From DATAOG01 sp963753685 (lineage in GTDB: Bacteria > Pseudomonadota > Alphaproteobacteria > Geminicoccales > Geminicoccaceae), in the NCBI GenBank assembly GCA_963753685.1, contig CAVWDE010000020.1, forward strand, positions 124,001 through 188,000: a stretch of DNA of 64,000 bases, written 5' to 3'. The position numbers and the translations under genes are program-made. Below, piece by piece: positions 57,603 through 64,000 of the stretch (its first letter is position 1; every line of letters begins with the position of its first letter). Below the pieces are notes generated by a model that was not told the DNA's origin, searched no databases, and worked only from the letters and a program-made list of their open reading frames with translations.

Positions 57603-57632
57603 GCCCGGCCGCGGTTGACCGGCGGGCCGGGC
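57603..57632 (+). terminator. GC-rich hairpin after mrdB
   Basis: GCCCGGCC (57603-57610) pairs with GGCCGGGC (57625-57632); the 14-base loop holds a further CGG/CCG pair. A weakly T-rich stretch (CATCTTCTTA) follows within ten bases. A reasonable rod-operon terminator. Confidence 0.5.
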
Positions 57633-57642
57633 GGACGCATCT

Positions 57643-57664
57643 TCTTACCCGGATCTTACCAGGA
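57643..57664. promoter_or_regulatory. Tandem 11-bp repeat in front of vapB, candidate operator
   Basis: TCTTACCCGGA and TCTTACCAGGA adjoin and differ at one base. The second copy ends eight bases before the vapB ATG and supplies part of its ribosome site. VapBC complexes commonly repress their own promoter through repeated sites. Confidence 0.45.
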
Positions 57665-57672
57665 CAGGGGCG

Positions 57673-57948
57673 ATGACCAAGACGCGGCTCTCCAGCAAGG
57701 GGCAGGTGATCATTCCGAAGGCGGTCCGGGACCGGCACGGCTGGCAGGCGGGCGTCGAACTCGAGGTCGAGGACCGGGGCGACGCTGTCGTGCTGCGGCC
57801 GGCCAACCCGTTCCCGCCGACCACGATCGAAGAGGTCTATGGCTGCCTCAAGTACGATGGCCCGCCGATCAGCATCGAGGAGATGCATGAGGGGATCGAG
57901 CGCGAGGCGCGGCGGATGTGGGCGGAGTTCGAGCGGCAACGGAAGTGA
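57673..57948 (+). CDS. AbrB/MazE-type antitoxin VapB (module 1)
   Basis: 91 residues. The N-terminal swapped-hairpin DNA-binding domain reads TRLSSKGQVIIPKAVRDRHG, then LEVEDRGDAVVLRP, the AbrB/SpoVT type; the C-terminal half (IEEMHEGIEREARRMWAEFE) is the toxin-binding helix. It should neutralise the PIN toxin encoded next. The TGA overlaps the toxin's GTG start. Confidence 0.88.
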   Translation: MTKTRLSSKGQVIIPKAVRDRHGWQAGVELEVEDRGDAVVLRPANPFPPTTIEEVYGCLKYDGPPISIEEMHEGIEREARRMWAEFERQRK

Positions 57949-58337
57949 TCGCCGTCGACACCAACGTCCTCGTACGCGTTCTGACCCGTGACGACCCCGA
58001 GCAGGCGCCACGCGCGCGGGCGCTGCTCGAAAGCGGGTCGGCCTACCTGCCCAAAACGGTCGTGCTCGAGACCGAATGGGTGCTCCGCAGCCTCTATCGG
58101 TTCCAGCAGCCGGCGATCTTCGACGGCATCACCCGCCTGCTCGGCCTGCCGGGCGTCGAGATCGAGGACCGACCGGCGGTCGCTCGGGCGCTCGACTGGT
58201 ATCGGCACGGGCTCGACTTCGCCGACGCCCTGCACCTCGCCTCGAGCGGCCGCGCCGACGCCTTCGCCACGTTCGACCGTGCCTTGCGACGCAAGGCACG
58301 AGCGCTCGCGGGCGCCGTCCCAGTGGTGGCGCCGTGA
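57945..58337 (+). CDS. PIN-domain RNase toxin VapC (module 1)
   Basis: 130 residues from a GTG that overlaps the vapB stop. The PIN acidic residues are Asp5 (VDTNVLVRVL), Glu42 (VLETEWVLRS), Asp91/Asp94 (LDFADALHLA) and Asp111 (FATFDRAL). VapC toxins cut specific tRNAs or rRNA and stop translation when VapB is lost. All catalytic residues are present, so the module looks active. Confidence 0.9.
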   Translation: MIAVDTNVLVRVLTRDDPEQAPRARALLESGSAYLPKTVVLETEWVLRSLYRFQQPAIFDGITRLLGLPGVEIEDRPAVARALDWYRHGLDFADALHLASSGRADAFATFDRALRRKARALAGAVPVVAP

Positions 58338-58622
58338 GCGATGGGTCCGCGCCGCCGACGTGGTCGGGCTTCGGCACCGCATGGAGCGCCGCCTCGTGCG
58401 CGTGGCAGCCCTGGTCGGCTCCACGCTGGGCGGCGTCGGCCTGGTTGCCGCCGGCGTCCTCGCGACGGTCCTCAAGATCTACCCCGGCTGACGCCCGAGC
58501 CGGGATATGCTGGGCAACCGACCCGGGCGCCCGCTTCGCGCCGGCACCCCGGTCCGCCTCACTGGCGCCCGGACGACGTCTGGCTGATCCCCGACTGACT
58601 GCGGGTCCGCCGACCGGCTGCC

Positions 58623-59003
58623 CTACCGGATCACCTCGATCGCGACGCCCACGTCGACCCGGCCCCAGGCCCGGTCGGTGGTCAAGGCGGTGGCTCCGAG
58701 CCGACGCGCGAGCGCGAGACAGGCGCGATCGCCGAGCGACAGGCCCAGTCTCTGCGTCTCGGCAGTCATGGCGCCGGCATCAATGGCCAGCTGCTCGTCA
58801 TGCGCATGCACGCGCAGCTCGATGCCGTCGAGAATCTCGTGCACCTCCTCGAGCAGCGTTCCCTTGGTGACCAGCTTGGTCACGACTTCGGTCAGGTTGA
58901 CGCTGCTGAGCGCCGCCTCGCGCACGACCGCCCGGACGCGCCTCGCCCCGGCCTCGCCCTGGATCAGAGCCAGCACCGCCGAGGCATCGAGCACGAAAGT
59001 CAC
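58623..59003 (-). CDS. PIN-domain RNase toxin VapC (module 2)
   Basis: 126 residues. Acidic residues Asp6 (FVLDASAVLALI), Glu39 (VNLTEVVTK), Asp92 (LGDRACLALARRLG) and Asp110 (LTTDRAWG) complete the PIN site. It belongs to a different VapC subgroup from module 1, judging by the LDASAVLALIQGE start. The ATG overlaps the vapB stop (ATGA). It is convergent with module 1, separated by 285 bases with no clear gene. Confidence 0.9.
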   Translation of the reverse strand: MTFVLDASAVLALIQGEAGARRVRAVVREAALSSVNLTEVVTKLVTKGTLLEEVHEILDGIELRVHAHDEQLAIDAGAMTAETQRLGLSLGDRACLALARRLGATALTTDRAWGRVDVGVAIEVIR

Positions 59004-59257
59004 TCGCGCTCCTCGCGCGCCGCCTCCTGCCGCCGCTCCCGGATCAGCTCATCGGCCAGCGACACGCCCTCGGGCACGTATTTGCGTACGATCTCCTGTG
59101 CCCGGCGGATCGCGGCGTCGAGCGAACGCAGCCGCAACTCACCGTCCTTGAGCTCGATCACCATGGCATCACCGACCTCGACCCCGAGCGCCTTGCGAAA
59201 CTCGGCCGGGATCACCACGCGCCCGCCCGGCGCGATCCTGACATGACGACTCGTCAT
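59000..59257 (-). CDS. AbrB-type antitoxin VapB (module 2)
   Basis: 85 residues from the ATG at 59257 (MTSRHVRIAPGGRVVIPAEF), which gives the usual AbrB-domain spacing; an ATG at 59281 would add eight residues. The N-terminal DNA-binding domain continues LGVEVGDAMVIELKDGELRL, and the C-terminal helix (VPEGVSLADELIRERRQEAA) binds the toxin. An inverted repeat and a 10-bp tandem array lie upstream, so control is probably at this promoter. Confidence 0.85.
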   Translation of the reverse strand: MTSRHVRIAPGGRVVIPAEFRKALGVEVGDAMVIELKDGELRLRSLDAAIRRAQEIVRKYVPEGVSLADELIRERRQEAAREERE

Positions 59258-59281
59258 TGGTTTCCCGTCCGTCTCTGCCAT

Positions 59282-59294
59282 CTTGGCAACCAAG
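59282..59294. promoter_or_regulatory. Inverted repeat CTTGG-caa-CCAAG upstream of vapB module 2
   Basis: Five-base arms around three bases, 25-37 bases upstream of the preferred vapB start. A plausible autoregulatory operator, and an argument for the start at 59257 over 59281. Confidence 0.35.
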
Positions 59295-59345
59295 TGGCAC
59301 CAGCTCCAGTCCGAGTCAACCGCTCGCACGCCTGGTCCATGCATT

Positions 59346-59405
59346 GGAAGTCGGGGGAAGTCGGGGGAAGTCGGGGGAAGTCGGGGGAAGTCGGGGGAAG
59401 TCGGG
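59346..59405. repeat. 10-bp tandem repeat (TCGGGGGAAG), about five to six copies
   Basis: Five exact units fill 59351-59400, preceded by half a unit and followed by a degenerate one. The array lies about 90-150 bases upstream of vapB module 2. Ten bases is one DNA helical turn, so the copies share one face of the helix. Slippage would make copy number variable. Confidence 0.85.
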
Positions 59406-60124
59406 CGAGTCGTCGTCGGGAGGTCGCGGGTCGCCTGCGGCGCACGCTTCTGGCGCCTCCATGCATCAGATTCTGTAGCTCCAGCCAGCCGGACAGGCAA
59501 TACCAATGATACTGGCCAACAATTTGCTCCGGCATCGTATCAGCCGCCGATGTCTTGTCTTGATTCGTGCTCCATTGGTATGAATTTCCTGATTATTAAG
59601 GACATTTGTCACAATGCGATTGAATGCAGATTGATCTGGCCTCCACCGGCTGGATTTCATGGACATATTGTATTCGTATGCTCCACTTCTGAATTGTCGA
59701 AGCCTCACTTTCGACACATGGACAACATAGAGTGCGCTGCCCGAGCCCGTTGGTACCCAACTCTGGCCGATCCAGAGTGTCCAAGTGCGGATCAATACTT
59801 GCCGTCGATGATCGTTTGAATTGACGGGTCCCGTCGGTTCGACCAGACTCGCCAAGCAGCACCACTGCCACGACTCTTTGCGGCGGTCCCTTTCCGCCAT
59901 CCGCGACCATGTCAAGGCAAACCTAACCATAGGTTAGCGCCGGTGCCACCATGGGGGCCGGGATCAGGGCGTGGAGGCGGGTCACGCGGGCGGGCTCGCG
60001 AGCCTGGGGAAGGAGAAAGTCGTCGGGCCATAGCCGAGGCGGCCTTCGATGGCTACTTTTGGGGAGCCACCCCCGGAGCTGGCACGATCGGGCCGCAGAC
60101 CAACCGACCTGGAAGGAGCAGCGC
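59406..60124. other. A+T-rich non-coding island
   Basis: About 720 bases; the middle part (about 59500-59880) drops to about 40-50% G+C, locally 37%. Open frames on both strands have no ribosome sites and no recognisable motifs. ATACCAATG (59502-59510) recurs inverted as CATTGGTAT (59573-59581). It looks like foreign DNA or a decayed element that sits beside the toxin-antitoxin modules. Confidence 0.45.
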
Positions 60125-60409
60125 ATGGCGGGCTACATCATCGCCGAGGTCGAGGTGACCGACCCGGAGACCTACGGGACCTACCGGGCGCAGACCCCGG
60201 GCGTGGTCGAGCGCTACGGCGGCCGCTTCATCGTCCGCGGCGGGGCGGCGGAAACCCTGGAGGGCAGCCCGCCGGCGCGCATCGTGGTGATCGAGTTTCA
60301 AGACGTCGCGGCCGCAAGGCGCTTCTACGAGTTTCCCGAATATCAGGCGATCATCGGCATTCGCCACCGGACGGCCAAGAGCCGGGTCATCCTGGTCGAA
60401 GGCGCCTGA
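60125..60409 (+). CDS. DUF1330 domain protein
   Basis: 94 residues behind AAGGAG. The ferredoxin-like dimeric alpha/beta-barrel start AGYIIAEVEVTDPETYGTYR, then GGRFIVRGGAAETLEG and IVVIEFQDVAAARRFYEFPE are diagnostic of DUF1330. Members are small cytoplasmic proteins of unknown activity related to monooxygenase-like barrels. It is convergent with the dehydrogenase gene. Confidence 0.88.
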   Translation: MAGYIIAEVEVTDPETYGTYRAQTPGVVERYGGRFIVRGGAAETLEGSPPARIVVIEFQDVAAARRFYEFPEYQAIIGIRHRTAKSRVILVEGA

Positions 60410-60411
60410 CG

Positions 60412-60436
60412 CCGACGGCCGGGCGCCCGCCGTCCG
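60412..60436. terminator. GC hairpin between convergent genes
   Basis: GACGG (60414-60418) pairs with CCGTC (60430-60434), and the inner CGGG pairs with CCCG. It lies in the 29-base gap between the DUF1330 and dehydrogenase stops and could serve both strands, though no T-run is present. Confidence 0.35.
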
Positions 60437-60438
60437 GC

Positions 60439-61203
60439 TCAGCCTTGCACGGAAAAGCCGCCGTCGACCGGGATCGCGGTGCCGGTGACGAAGTCCGAGG
60501 CCGGGCTCGCGAGGAACACCGCAATCCCGGAAAAATCGTCCGGGTGGCCCCAGCGGCCGGCCGGCGTGCGCGCGACCACGCGCTCCTCCAACCCGGGGAT
60601 GTCGCGCCGGCCCTGGACCGTGAGGGCGGTGTCGATCCAGCCGGGCAGGACCGCGTTGACCTGGATCTTGTCTTTCGCCCAGGCGCAGGCAAGCGCGCGG
60701 GTGAGCTGGACCATGCCGCCCTTGGTCGCGGCGTAGGGGGCGGTGAACGAGGCGCCGAAGATCGACATCATCGAGCCGATGTTGATGATCTTGCCGCCGC
60801 CGGCTGCGGCCAGGGCGGGGTAGGCCGCCTGGCAGCACATGAAGGCGCTGGTGAGGTTGGTCTCGAGGATGCGATGCCACTCGGCCAGCGCATATTCCTC
60901 GGGCTGCTTCCTGATGTTGGTGCCGGCGTTGTTGACCAGGATGTCGAGCCGGCCGAGACGCTCGAGCGTGGTCTGGACCAGGGCGCGGCAGGACGTCTCG
61001 CTGGTGACCTCGACCTCGACCGCCTGCGCTTTGCCGCCCAGCGCCTGCAATTCGGCGACCGCCTGGGCGCTCTTGTCGGGATCGCGCGCCGCCACCACCA
61101 CGGCCGCACCGGCCTCGGCGAGCCCGCGCGCCATGCCGAGCCCGATGCCGCCATTGCCGCCGGTCACGATCGCGACGCGGCCGCTCAGATCGAACTGCTT
61201 CAT
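60439..61203 (-). CDS. Short-chain dehydrogenase/reductase
   Basis: 254 residues from the ATG at 61203 with GGGGAG upstream. The cofactor loop is TGGNGGIG (14-21), then NNAG (91-94), catalytic Ser144, Tyr157 and Lys161 (YAATK). The ending TGTAIPVDGGFSVQG is typical of classical SDRs. Overall wording resembles gluconate 5-dehydrogenase and related 3-ketoacyl-type reductases. Substrate unknown; NAD(P) preference is not clear. Confidence 0.9.
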   Translation of the reverse strand: MKQFDLSGRVAIVTGGNGGIGLGMARGLAEAGAAVVVAARDPDKSAQAVAELQALGGKAQAVEVEVTSETSCRALVQTTLERLGRLDILVNNAGTNIRKQPEEYALAEWHRILETNLTSAFMCCQAAYPALAAAGGGKIINIGSMMSIFGASFTAPYAATKGGMVQLTRALACAWAKDKIQVNAVLPGWIDTALTVQGRRDIPGLEERVVARTPAGRWGHPDDFSGIAVFLASPASDFVTGTAIPVDGGFSVQG

Positions 61204-61505
61204 TCTCGCTCCCCTCCCCGACAAAGGCCGGCGCCGGCAATTGCTAGCGGGCCCCGGCGCCCGCGGCAATCCGCTTGAATTGGTCGACTTCTAACGTGAT
61301 CCCGATCCGATTGAATATTCGACCGGTCGACTGCTCCAGGTGAGTGAAGCGGTCATCTTAGAACAATTCCAGTTATAGATACATCGTCTGTTGCTTTACT
61401 ATGAGTCCTGGGCCTGCTAGAGAGGGCGCGGCGCGACCTGGGCAGTGCCGATGGCCCCTGCGGACCCAGGTTGACACAGGACCATGCAAGCCGAGCGAGG
61501 GCAGG
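61204..61505. other. Divergent promoter region of the dehydrogenase and Gly-Glu protein genes
   Basis: 302 bases with no gene. It holds the perfect 12-bp palindrome at 61319-61330 and an A+T-richer section (about 61355-61400) suited to a promoter. Confidence 0.4.
61319..61330. promoter_or_regulatory. Perfect palindrome TCGACCGGTCGA
   Basis: A 12-bp self-complementary site in the middle of the divergent promoter region; a partial copy GGTCGAC is at 61282-61288. A plausible dimeric-regulator site, though short CG-rich palindromes can arise by chance in this genome. Confidence 0.35.
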
Positions 61506-62453
61506 ATGACCGAGGACAGCGATCGCCGAGTGGCGCCAGCTGAGGCGCCGAGCGAGCACCAGCGGGCGGTTCCGACCCCGATCCGGGTCAAGGTCTGGAT
61601 CGGGCTCGGCACCGTGCTGCTGGCCGGGGCGGCCCTGTCGCTGCTGCCGCATGCGACGCAGGCGGGCGCGCTCGGCAAGCTCGCCAAGCCCGGCGTCGGC
61701 ACGGCGCCGCTGATCCAGATCGCGGCCGGGGGCGAGGGCGGGGAAGGTGGCGAGGGGGGCGAAGGCGGGGAGGGTGGCGAAGGCGGCGGCGCCAAGGCGG
61801 TCGACCCCGGCACGGACGACGTCGCCTGGCTGACCCAGCTCGGGCTGGTGCGCGGCCACCTCGACGTCGGCATGGACCTCTACCGGCAGGGCGAGCGGAC
61901 GGCCGCCGAGCCCCACATGGGGCACGCGATCGAGGCGCTCTACCAGGCGCTTGAGCCGGCGCTCGAGAAGCGGCACGCGGCCGGCTTCGAGGAGCAGCTC
62001 GAGGCCCTCGAGAAACTGGTCAAGCAGGGTGCCCCGGTCGACCAGGTCGAGGCCGCCTATCAGCAGGCGTTGGGCGGCATCGCCGGGGCGGAAGCGGCGG
62101 TCCCCGAGGCGCAGCGCCTGGCGCTCGCGACCCGCTTTGCGGTCATGGTCAACCTCGTGCGCGCCGCGGCCGCGGACTACGATCAGGCGCTCGACCAGAA
62201 GGGCCGGGTCGTGAAGCCGGTCGAGTATCAGGACGCGCTCGGCTTCGTGCGTACCGCCGAGGCGATCCTCGACCAGACGCCGGCCGCGGAGCGCGCCAAG
62301 GCCGCCGATGCGATCGCCCGGGCCAAGACCCAGTTCGAGGCGGTGGCTGGCCTCTGGCCGAGCCTGGTGCCGCCAGCGTCGGTCGAGGGCGATCCGTCGG
62401 AGCTGTTCGGCGCGGCCGCCTACATCGAGATCGCCGGCCTCCATGTCAGGTGA
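61506..62453 (+). CDS. Membrane-anchored protein with acidic Gly-Glu repeat and helical periplasmic domain
   Basis: 315 residues. A short cytoplasmic start, one membrane helix (about 28-47), then a run of seven Gly-Glu-Gly units (75-95) and an all-helical domain (LGLVRGHLDVGMDLYRQGE, HMGHAIEALYQALEPALEK, then VKPVEYQDALGFVRTAEAIL). The two-helix pattern with D-Y-x-x-A-x-x-x-x-G-x-x-V-x-x-x-E-Y recalls the periplasmic part of FTR1-type iron permeases; this is a resemblance from memory, not a proven family. The next gene, 60 bases on, encodes an Fe(II) dioxygenase. Metal binding is a reasonable guess. Confidence 0.6.
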   Translation: MTEDSDRRVAPAEAPSEHQRAVPTPIRVKVWIGLGTVLLAGAALSLLPHATQAGALGKLAKPGVGTAPLIQIAAGGEGGEGGEGGEGGEGGEGGGAKAVDPGTDDVAWLTQLGLVRGHLDVGMDLYRQGERTAAEPHMGHAIEALYQALEPALEKRHAAGFEEQLEALEKLVKQGAPVDQVEAAYQQALGGIAGAEAAVPEAQRLALATRFAVMVNLVRAAAADYDQALDQKGRVVKPVEYQDALGFVRTAEAILDQTPAAERAKAADAIARAKTQFEAVAGLWPSLVPPASVEGDPSELFGAAAYIEIAGLHVR

Positions 62454-62513
62454 CTGCCGGACGTCCGCCGACCGCCGGGCCCGGCGCCAGCGGCGAGCGA
62501 TCACCATCCGCTC

Positions 62514-63176
62514 ATGATGCTGCGGATCGCAGGGCTGCTCGATCAGGGGCGCCTGGCGGCGCTGCAGAGCGCGCTCGCCGATCCCGGTCTGTTCGCGGAC
62601 GGCCGCGCGAGCGCGGGCTGGCACGCGCGCGCGGTCAAGCACAACCTCCAGGCCCGGCGCGGCGGCATCGTCGACGCTGCGCTGGCGACGATCAGAGGCG
62701 CGCTGCTCGAGCACGAGGTCTTCGCCGCCGCGGCGCGGCCGAAGGTGATCCCGCGGCTCACGATCAGCCGCTACGAGGCGGGCATGACCTACGGCACCCA
62801 CGTCGACGACGCGCTGATGGACGGCGTGCGCACCGACCTGTCGTTCACGCTGTTCCTCTCCGACCCCGAGAGCTACCAGGGCGGTGCCTTGGTGATCGAC
62901 GACGCCTACGGCGAGCGCGAGGTCAAGCTGCCGGCGGGCGAGCTCTTCCTCTATCCTTCGACCACGCTGCACCGGGTGGCGCCGGTCACCGAAGGCATCC
63001 GCCTGGCGGCGGTCGGCTGGGTCCGCAGCTTCGTCCGCGACCCCGGCCGGCGCGAGATCCTGTTCGATCTCGAGACGGCACTGCGCGCGGTCCACGCCCG
63101 CGACGGCAAGTCGCCGCTGTTCGACACGCTCGCCAAGACCCGCACCAATCTCCTGCGCTTGTGGGCGGACGACTGA
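62514..63176 (+). CDS. Fe(II)/2-oxoglutarate dioxygenase, PKHD/PiuC-type hydroxylase
   Basis: 220 residues. The iron facial triad is His96 and Asp98 (YGTHVDDALM) and His153 (PSTTLHRVAPV), with Arg163 binding 2-oxoglutarate. The start MMLRIAGLLDQGRLAALQ and RPKVIPRLTISRYEAGMTY match the PKHD-type hydroxylase family (YbiX/PiuC), commonly linked to siderophore receptors and iron limitation. No receptor lies in the window. It may share a transcript with the upstream Gly-Glu protein. Confidence 0.9.
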   Translation: MMLRIAGLLDQGRLAALQSALADPGLFADGRASAGWHARAVKHNLQARRGGIVDAALATIRGALLEHEVFAAAARPKVIPRLTISRYEAGMTYGTHVDDALMDGVRTDLSFTLFLSDPESYQGGALVIDDAYGEREVKLPAGELFLYPSTTLHRVAPVTEGIRLAAVGWVRSFVRDPGRREILFDLETALRAVHARDGKSPLFDTLAKTRTNLLRLWADD

Positions 63177-63459
63177 GCCCCTCGCCTGCGGCCGGCGCCC
63201 GGCCTTGTTGGCGGCCGACAACGCGCTGGAGCGCGCGATCCGGCCGCGCGGGTTGACTTCCCGGCCGCTACCCTCACCTAACTCTTTGAGCTTCGCATGG
63301 TCTTTCGCGTGTGTCCGGCGTCTCGCATTCACCGCGAGCGCCGTTTGCTCCTAGGACATGTGCGGCAGTTCGATCGGCAGCACAGCCGGGGCCGGCGCCA
63401 ATCTGCGTCCGGCGGGCGGAGGTGCGACCGAAGCCAACCGCAACCCTGAGGAGACCGCC

Positions 63460-63888
63460 ATGAGCAGAGCTGCAGCGGGCAACCAGGTCCTGTTCCACTA
63501 CACGGGCAGCCTCACCGACGGCACGGTGTTCGATTCCTCGACCGGCCGCGAGCCGCTCCGGGTCGAGCTCGGCCGCGGCCAGATCATTCCGGGCGTCGAT
63601 CAGGCGCTCGCCGGCATGGCGCCGGGCGACACCAAGACCGTGACGGTCCCGGCCGAGAAGGCTTACGGTCCGCACCGCGACGAGCTGATCCACGAGATCG
63701 GGCGCGACAAGCTCGCACCGGAGATGAAGGTCGACGTCGGCGACCGGCTGGAAGGCACCGACGCCGCCGGCAAACGCCTCCACCTGACCGTGGTCGAGGT
63801 CACCGACGACGCGGTCAAGCTCGACGCCAACCACCCGCTCGCGGGCGAGGACCTGACCTTCGAGCTCAAGCTGGTCGAGATCGTGTAG
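63460..63888 (+). CDS. FKBP-type peptidyl-prolyl isomerase (SlyD-like)
   Basis: The ATG at 63460 behind GAGGAG gives 142 residues. The FKBP core reads VLFHYTGSLTDGTVFDSST, LGRGQIIPGVDQALAGM and TVTVPAEKAYG; the insert-in-flap chaperone domain occupies about 72-118, and the strand LTFELKLVEIV closes the fold. The His-rich metal tail of E. coli SlyD is absent. It helps cytoplasmic proteins fold. Confidence 0.92.
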   Translation: MSRAAAGNQVLFHYTGSLTDGTVFDSSTGREPLRVELGRGQIIPGVDQALAGMAPGDTKTVTVPAEKAYGPHRDELIHEIGRDKLAPEMKVDVGDRLEGTDAAGKRLHLTVVEVTDDAVKLDANHPLAGEDLTFELKLVEIV

Positions 63889-63892
63889 GGGG

Positions 63893-63907
63893 GCCGGCAG
63901 CGCCGGC
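63893..63907 (+). terminator. Hairpin GCCGGC-agc-GCCGGC after the FKBP gene
   Basis: Six-base arms five bases after the stop, with no T-run behind it. The remaining 90 bases of the window show no gene. Confidence 0.3.
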
Positions 63908-64000
63908 TGGCCGAACTTCACCAGCCGACGCTGCCCTCGAGCCGCCCCTGTCGGCATGACTTCAGCTGCCCCCGGGGTCGCCGGCGGGTGGACGAGCCCG

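Noticed and set aside
58381..58491. 36-codon frame with one hydrophobic helix after vapC module 1
   Set aside because: It has no ribosome binding site and no known homologue in memory; a short hydrophobic frame is common by chance at this G+C.
59346..59405. The 10-bp array as a CRISPR
   Set aside because: The units adjoin without spacers and are far too short for CRISPR repeats.

Overview
The window is about 70% G+C with tightly packed genes and is almost certainly a chromosomal segment of an alphaproteobacterium, most likely from the Rhodospirillales/Geminicoccales side. Pointers are an F1-only ATP synthase operon (atpHAGDC without the F0 genes), a DUF1127 protein, the hflK-hflC-DUF2065-degP / serB / miaA / ilvB-ilvH-ilvC order, and a mreBCD-mrdA-mrdB cell-shape operon beside leuA. 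The taxonomic call is an inference from gene content and order.

Layout. 0-12.7 kb is accessory metabolism: two regulatory palindromes, a glutathione transferase, a zinc-ribbon metallopeptidase, a DUF3095 (cyclase-like) protein, a sugar isomerase, a tandem DUF1127 protein, an acetyltransferase, a stand-alone TatA, a TauE exporter, an amidase, a secreted allene-oxide-cyclase-like barrel, a Uma2 protein, a creatininase, RidA and an SH3 protein. 12.7-24.9 kb holds a second glutathione transferase, a gliding-type (GldA/GldF/GldG plus DUF4340) ABC cassette, a very long AsmA protein, xerC and priA. Between priA and the ATP synthase lies a decayed glycosyltransferase cassette. 26.5-31.4 kb is atpHAGDC. 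31.5-37 kb has a hydratase, a second Uma2, a low-G+C gap, an Ada-like DNA repair protein, an AI-2E family transporter and Mrp. 37.2-47.6 kb is the conserved core: hflKC, DUF2065, degP, serB, miaA and the branched-chain amino acid genes ilvB, ilvH and ilvC, with a third Uma2 inserted. 47.7-51.7 kb has a RidA paralogue, a RelE/Xre toxin-antitoxin pair with a very clear promoter-operator, a DUF2848 protein and leuA. 51.8-57.6 kb is the rod-shape operon. 57.6-60.1 kb is an island of two convergent VapBC modules, a decanucleotide repeat and an A+T-rich stretch. The end holds DUF1330, a short-chain dehydrogenase, a Gly-Glu-repeat membrane protein next to an Fe(II) dioxygenase, and an FKBP isomerase.

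Five genes are interrupted by six single-base frameshifts (creatininase, SH3 protein, a membrane protein, ilvB twice, the RelE toxin). Every one can be repaired by changing the length of a mono-nucleotide run, or a doublet, by one base, which suggests assembly errors rather than true decay; the priA-atpH glycosyltransferase remnant, by contrast, is a real rearrangement. No rRNA, tRNA, CRISPR array or intact insertion sequence was seen.

The most interesting unexplained signals are the leaderless-looking toxin promoter with a 15-bp operator inside its spacer, the 19-bp perfect palindrome upstream of the tandem DUF1127 gene, the Gly-Glu-repeat protein paired with the PKHD dioxygenase, the 10-bp tandem repeat in front of a VapBC module, and paired repeats between mrp and hflK.
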